Part shown: positions 61,606-64,000 of the stretch, in pieces | Numbering within the stretch: the stretch's first letter is position 1 | How the letters are laid out: each line of letters begins with the position of its first letter | Position numbers and translations under genes: made by a program | The notes under the pieces: generated by a model | Told to the model about the DNA's origin: nothing | Database searches by the model: none | Seen by the model: only the letters and a program-made list of their open reading frames with translations | Assembly: GCA_947568835.1 (NCBI GenBank) | Contig: OX387604.1 | Span: 1,820,001 to 1,884,000 of the forward strand | Direction: 5' to 3' | Origin: Protonemura montana | Lineage: Eukaryota; Arthropoda; Insecta; Plecoptera; Nemouridae | DNA: 64,000 nucleotides

Positions 61606-62634
61606 TTCTTGGAGATCTTCCTTCTTTTTATAGTAAACATGGTAATATCCGACGATTTCTCCTGGTTCTCCTAGAACTTATCCCCCCCCAGCAGTACTAG
61701 CGCATCATTGATTAAAATATAGAAATAAACTTATTAATGAGTTGCGCCTTTCCCTTTTTAAGGCAAAACTGTAATGATAGGTAATAATATGCGCACCTGC
61801 TTATATGCTTATCACTTATTTCCGTTCTCCAACTATAAGGTAATGTTGCTGATTTCGCATTCAATATTTATCAATAAATTGTGGCAAATGCTGATAATTT
61901 ATTCGTGCCAAATGGCGATAAACTTTTCCTAACGGTTCTTTAATCAACGAACAGATTTTCACGCAATTAAGGTTTGTTGTGAACCCACCTCTGCGTAAAT
62001 GCTTTGTTCGGTTTTAAATGCGTTATCGATTGGTTGTCGCGAATTCATGTCGTGATTGGAAATTCTTCAGCAAACTTTGGGTCAGAACCGAGTCGGACTG
62101 AAGATTCCCCGGGGGTGGGGGTCTGTAAGGTGGTGTGTTTCGAGGGGGGGGGGGGGGACACCTCAATTAGCATGTCTGAGTCTGACAATTATCAAAAATA
62201 TTTATATAGACGGGACAGTGATGAGAGGGGGGGGGGGTCTTTACCTGCAGTGGCGTTTGGTTGTTTAGCAAGAGTGGGTTAAGTCCTTATTTTCAGGCAA
62301 ACAGGGAACGGGAATGTGGCATTATTTAAGGCATATTTTAATTCGATCATCGGCTAGCATGAGTTTTTTTTTTATAATAAACGTTGTAAATTGCGCAATG
62401 GGGTAATACTGTCAGTCCTGGCACGTTCCGGGTCCAAGGAGTGCGTTGATAGATCCTTCATCAAACAAAAATTAACGTTCCTTTTCAAAATCTCCGACTC
62501 GTTCTGCTAGGCTGATAACAGCGATGGTGGAGCGATGAAAGAAGTAATTTTAAGAAGCCTAGGCCAAGATAATTCTGTGAGAAAAATAGTCCAAATATGA
62601 CCGTCAAAAGTTAGGTCCGGCTATACTTGCGTAA
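61606..62634. other. Upstream of hyaluronidase; G-runs, no gene seen
   Basis: It would include the hyaluronidase promoter. G runs of 14 (62144-62157) and 11 (62227-62237) fall in a G-rich patch. No coding frame I can support. Confidence 0.5.
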
Positions 62635-63541
62635 CACTGGCGGGACTAGGCGCCCGCGGGCCCCGCGAACGCGGTGGACCAGTAAGTTCAGGGGGCCCAG
62701 TTGAGATTTTGATTAGTCTTGGTATTATTAAGAGGTGCAGAAAGTATAATAATTTTGCCGGCAATTGGTGTTCATATGAACTTGTCACCAGAATGTAAGA
62801 CGTTACTATTTTCTGTTATCCTGTGATTATTTCTTACGTTGTCAATTGCTAGAGTGAGAGGGCCCAAATTGTCGTTATTGGAACAAAAAAGACTAGACCA
62901 CCACACACCGAACTGTTTGGCGTGTTGGAATCATGGGTTCTCGTGAAATCACCGACTTTAAGCAACACTGCGCTGGGTCAGGTATTGGAGGAGTGACCAT
63001 CATACACATGACCAGTTCTATTTGGGAGAGAGGTTGGAGGTATGAAAATTACTGCAGCAGCTTTATTTGCTTTGCTTATCGACCTCTCGACGGCATGGAT
63101 TTGTGGAGGAATCCTGCTGTTCGAGTTGTACCGTTTTTCTGAAGGAACGTTAGGCCGATGGTCCCCTTGGTGCTCTTCGACAGGAGTAGGCTACGTACCG
63201 GCACCGGGTTTGTCCTGCTCCCTTCTAAGCTAGGTAGGGTTAACCAATTATCATCTAATCGTCCACCGACGCAATTAGATCAGTGCCACTAGTCAAATTT
63301 TCAGAACAGAGTTATCAAAATTGGACTTTAAGAAACTTAATTGCTGTGCATTTGTTTGGTCTCTCTACTAATTAAGCAGCAAAATTGAATTCGGCAAATT
63401 TTTAGTAAAGATTGACAACACCTTGTTTTGTGGGATTTCAAAACAATTTTTGTGTGTACGGCAGTGTGGCTGAAGGGGGGGGGGGGGGGGGGGAAGCTTT
63501 AAACTTTTCAGGTGGGCCCCAGTTACGAAATTCGGCCACTG
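62635..63541. mobile_element. Possible degenerate hAT-type element carrying a SINE
   Basis: Left end CACTGGCGGGACTAGG with GC-rich CGCGGGCCCCGCG inside. Inverted right end CAGTGGCCGAATTTCG with GGGGCCCACC inside. Subterminal GGGCCC and a 19-G run (63475-63493) echo the 26.5-kb element. No 8-bp duplication is evident, so the call is weak. Confidence 0.3.
62896..63330 (+). mobile_element. 5S rRNA-derived SINE, best-preserved head
   Basis: The region 62935-62998 follows 5S rRNA closely: GGTTCTCGTGAAATCACCGA (5S: GGTTCTCGTCCGATCACCGA), TTTAAGCAACACTGCGCTGG (5S: ATTAAGCAGCGTCGGGCG), then GGTATTGGAGGAGTGACC near the 5S box C region. The body then matches the other copies (CTCTCGACGGCATGGATTTG, GTCCCCTTGGTGCTCTTCGA, CCTTCTAAGCTAGGTAGGG). 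Confidence 0.75.
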
Positions 63542-64000
63542 TAAAAGTAATTATTGTAATTTCTTTCAAAACAGTGGTAACTGGTAGACATTTATAGGAG
63601 CGTTAAGTTTGTGCGATCATCTTTTTGCCAATTTATTTCTTATCTTTTGTTGGTTTGGCGACACTTGTTTAATCTAAAAGAGTAAGTCAGCATTTCAAAA
63701 CAATGATAATGGGTATTCAGAAGATTAATGCGTTGACACATTAATAAACAGTACTTCACCAAATCGCCTTTGTTTGGTAGGTACTTATTACATCTCCCTG
63801 GGAAAAGAAAAACCAATGAAAAATACAGATAATTTTTAATTTAAGCAATTATGCTTCGGAAAAATATTCGGAATGCACCCATATTTGAATGCTGTGGTGA
63901 GCGCCTCCGTAAGTCTATTCTCTTTCTATCTATCGCTATAAATTTTTAACGACCAAGAATAATGCTGCAGTATTGCTCCTTTGAAGGTCAGCCTCAGGCT
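63542..64000. other. Right edge, nothing supported
   Basis: AT-rich. A GTAAGTCT donor-like site at about 63910 could end an exon, but I see no acceptor or domain to support one. Confidence 0.4.

Overview
The window looks like animal nuclear DNA, most likely from an arthropod. Genes are split by many introns with GT-AG (a few GC-AG) boundaries, AATAAA signals follow the genes, and much of the sequence is LINE, SINE and hAT-type mobile DNA. The species cannot be fixed. The hyaluronidase has the short insect-type form without an EGF-like tail, so an insect or close relative is the best guess. All exon models come from reading splice sites and codon phase by eye.

Layout: (1) 1-1223 is the 3' part of a non-LTR retrotransposon lying in a nesprin intron. 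(2) 1795-22001 (+) holds the last 22 exons, about 1820 codons, of a nesprin/Msp300-type nuclear-envelope spectrin-repeat protein, ending in a transmembrane segment and a KASH tail with terminal PPPT. (3) 22002-32132 is gene-free. It contains a 5S rRNA-derived SINE, tRNA-like modules on both strands, and a 4555-bp hAT-type element with 15-bp terminal inverted repeats and an exact 8-bp target duplication. Inside that element are more tRNA-like modules, five back-to-back near-perfect GC hairpins, an 83-bp-arm foldback and a 40-G tract. (4) 32133-36285 (+) is a gene whose N-terminus resembles the SINHCAF/FAM60A cysteine domain; its second exon carries two in-frame TAA codons. (5) 36286-39970 holds LINE remnants. 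(6) 59139-39971 (-) is a complete 19-exon gene for an ankyrin-repeat regulatory subunit of protein phosphatase 6 (ANKRD28/44/52 type, about 1039 aa). One intron holds a decayed LINE and a second hAT-type element with an exact 8-bp duplication. (7) 61605-59679 (-) is a complete 6-exon secreted hyaluronidase (GH56). (8) 61606-64000 is repeat-rich and holds another 5S-SINE copy.

The four genes do unrelated jobs: nucleus-cytoskeleton linkage, a probable SIN3-complex-type factor, phosphatase targeting and hyaluronan cleavage. They show no sign of acting as a pathway. The most unusual part of the window is the hAT-bounded 26.5-31.1 kb element with its GNA-loop hairpin cluster and tRNA-like modules, followed by the 5S-derived SINE family and the FAM60A-like gene with in-frame stops.
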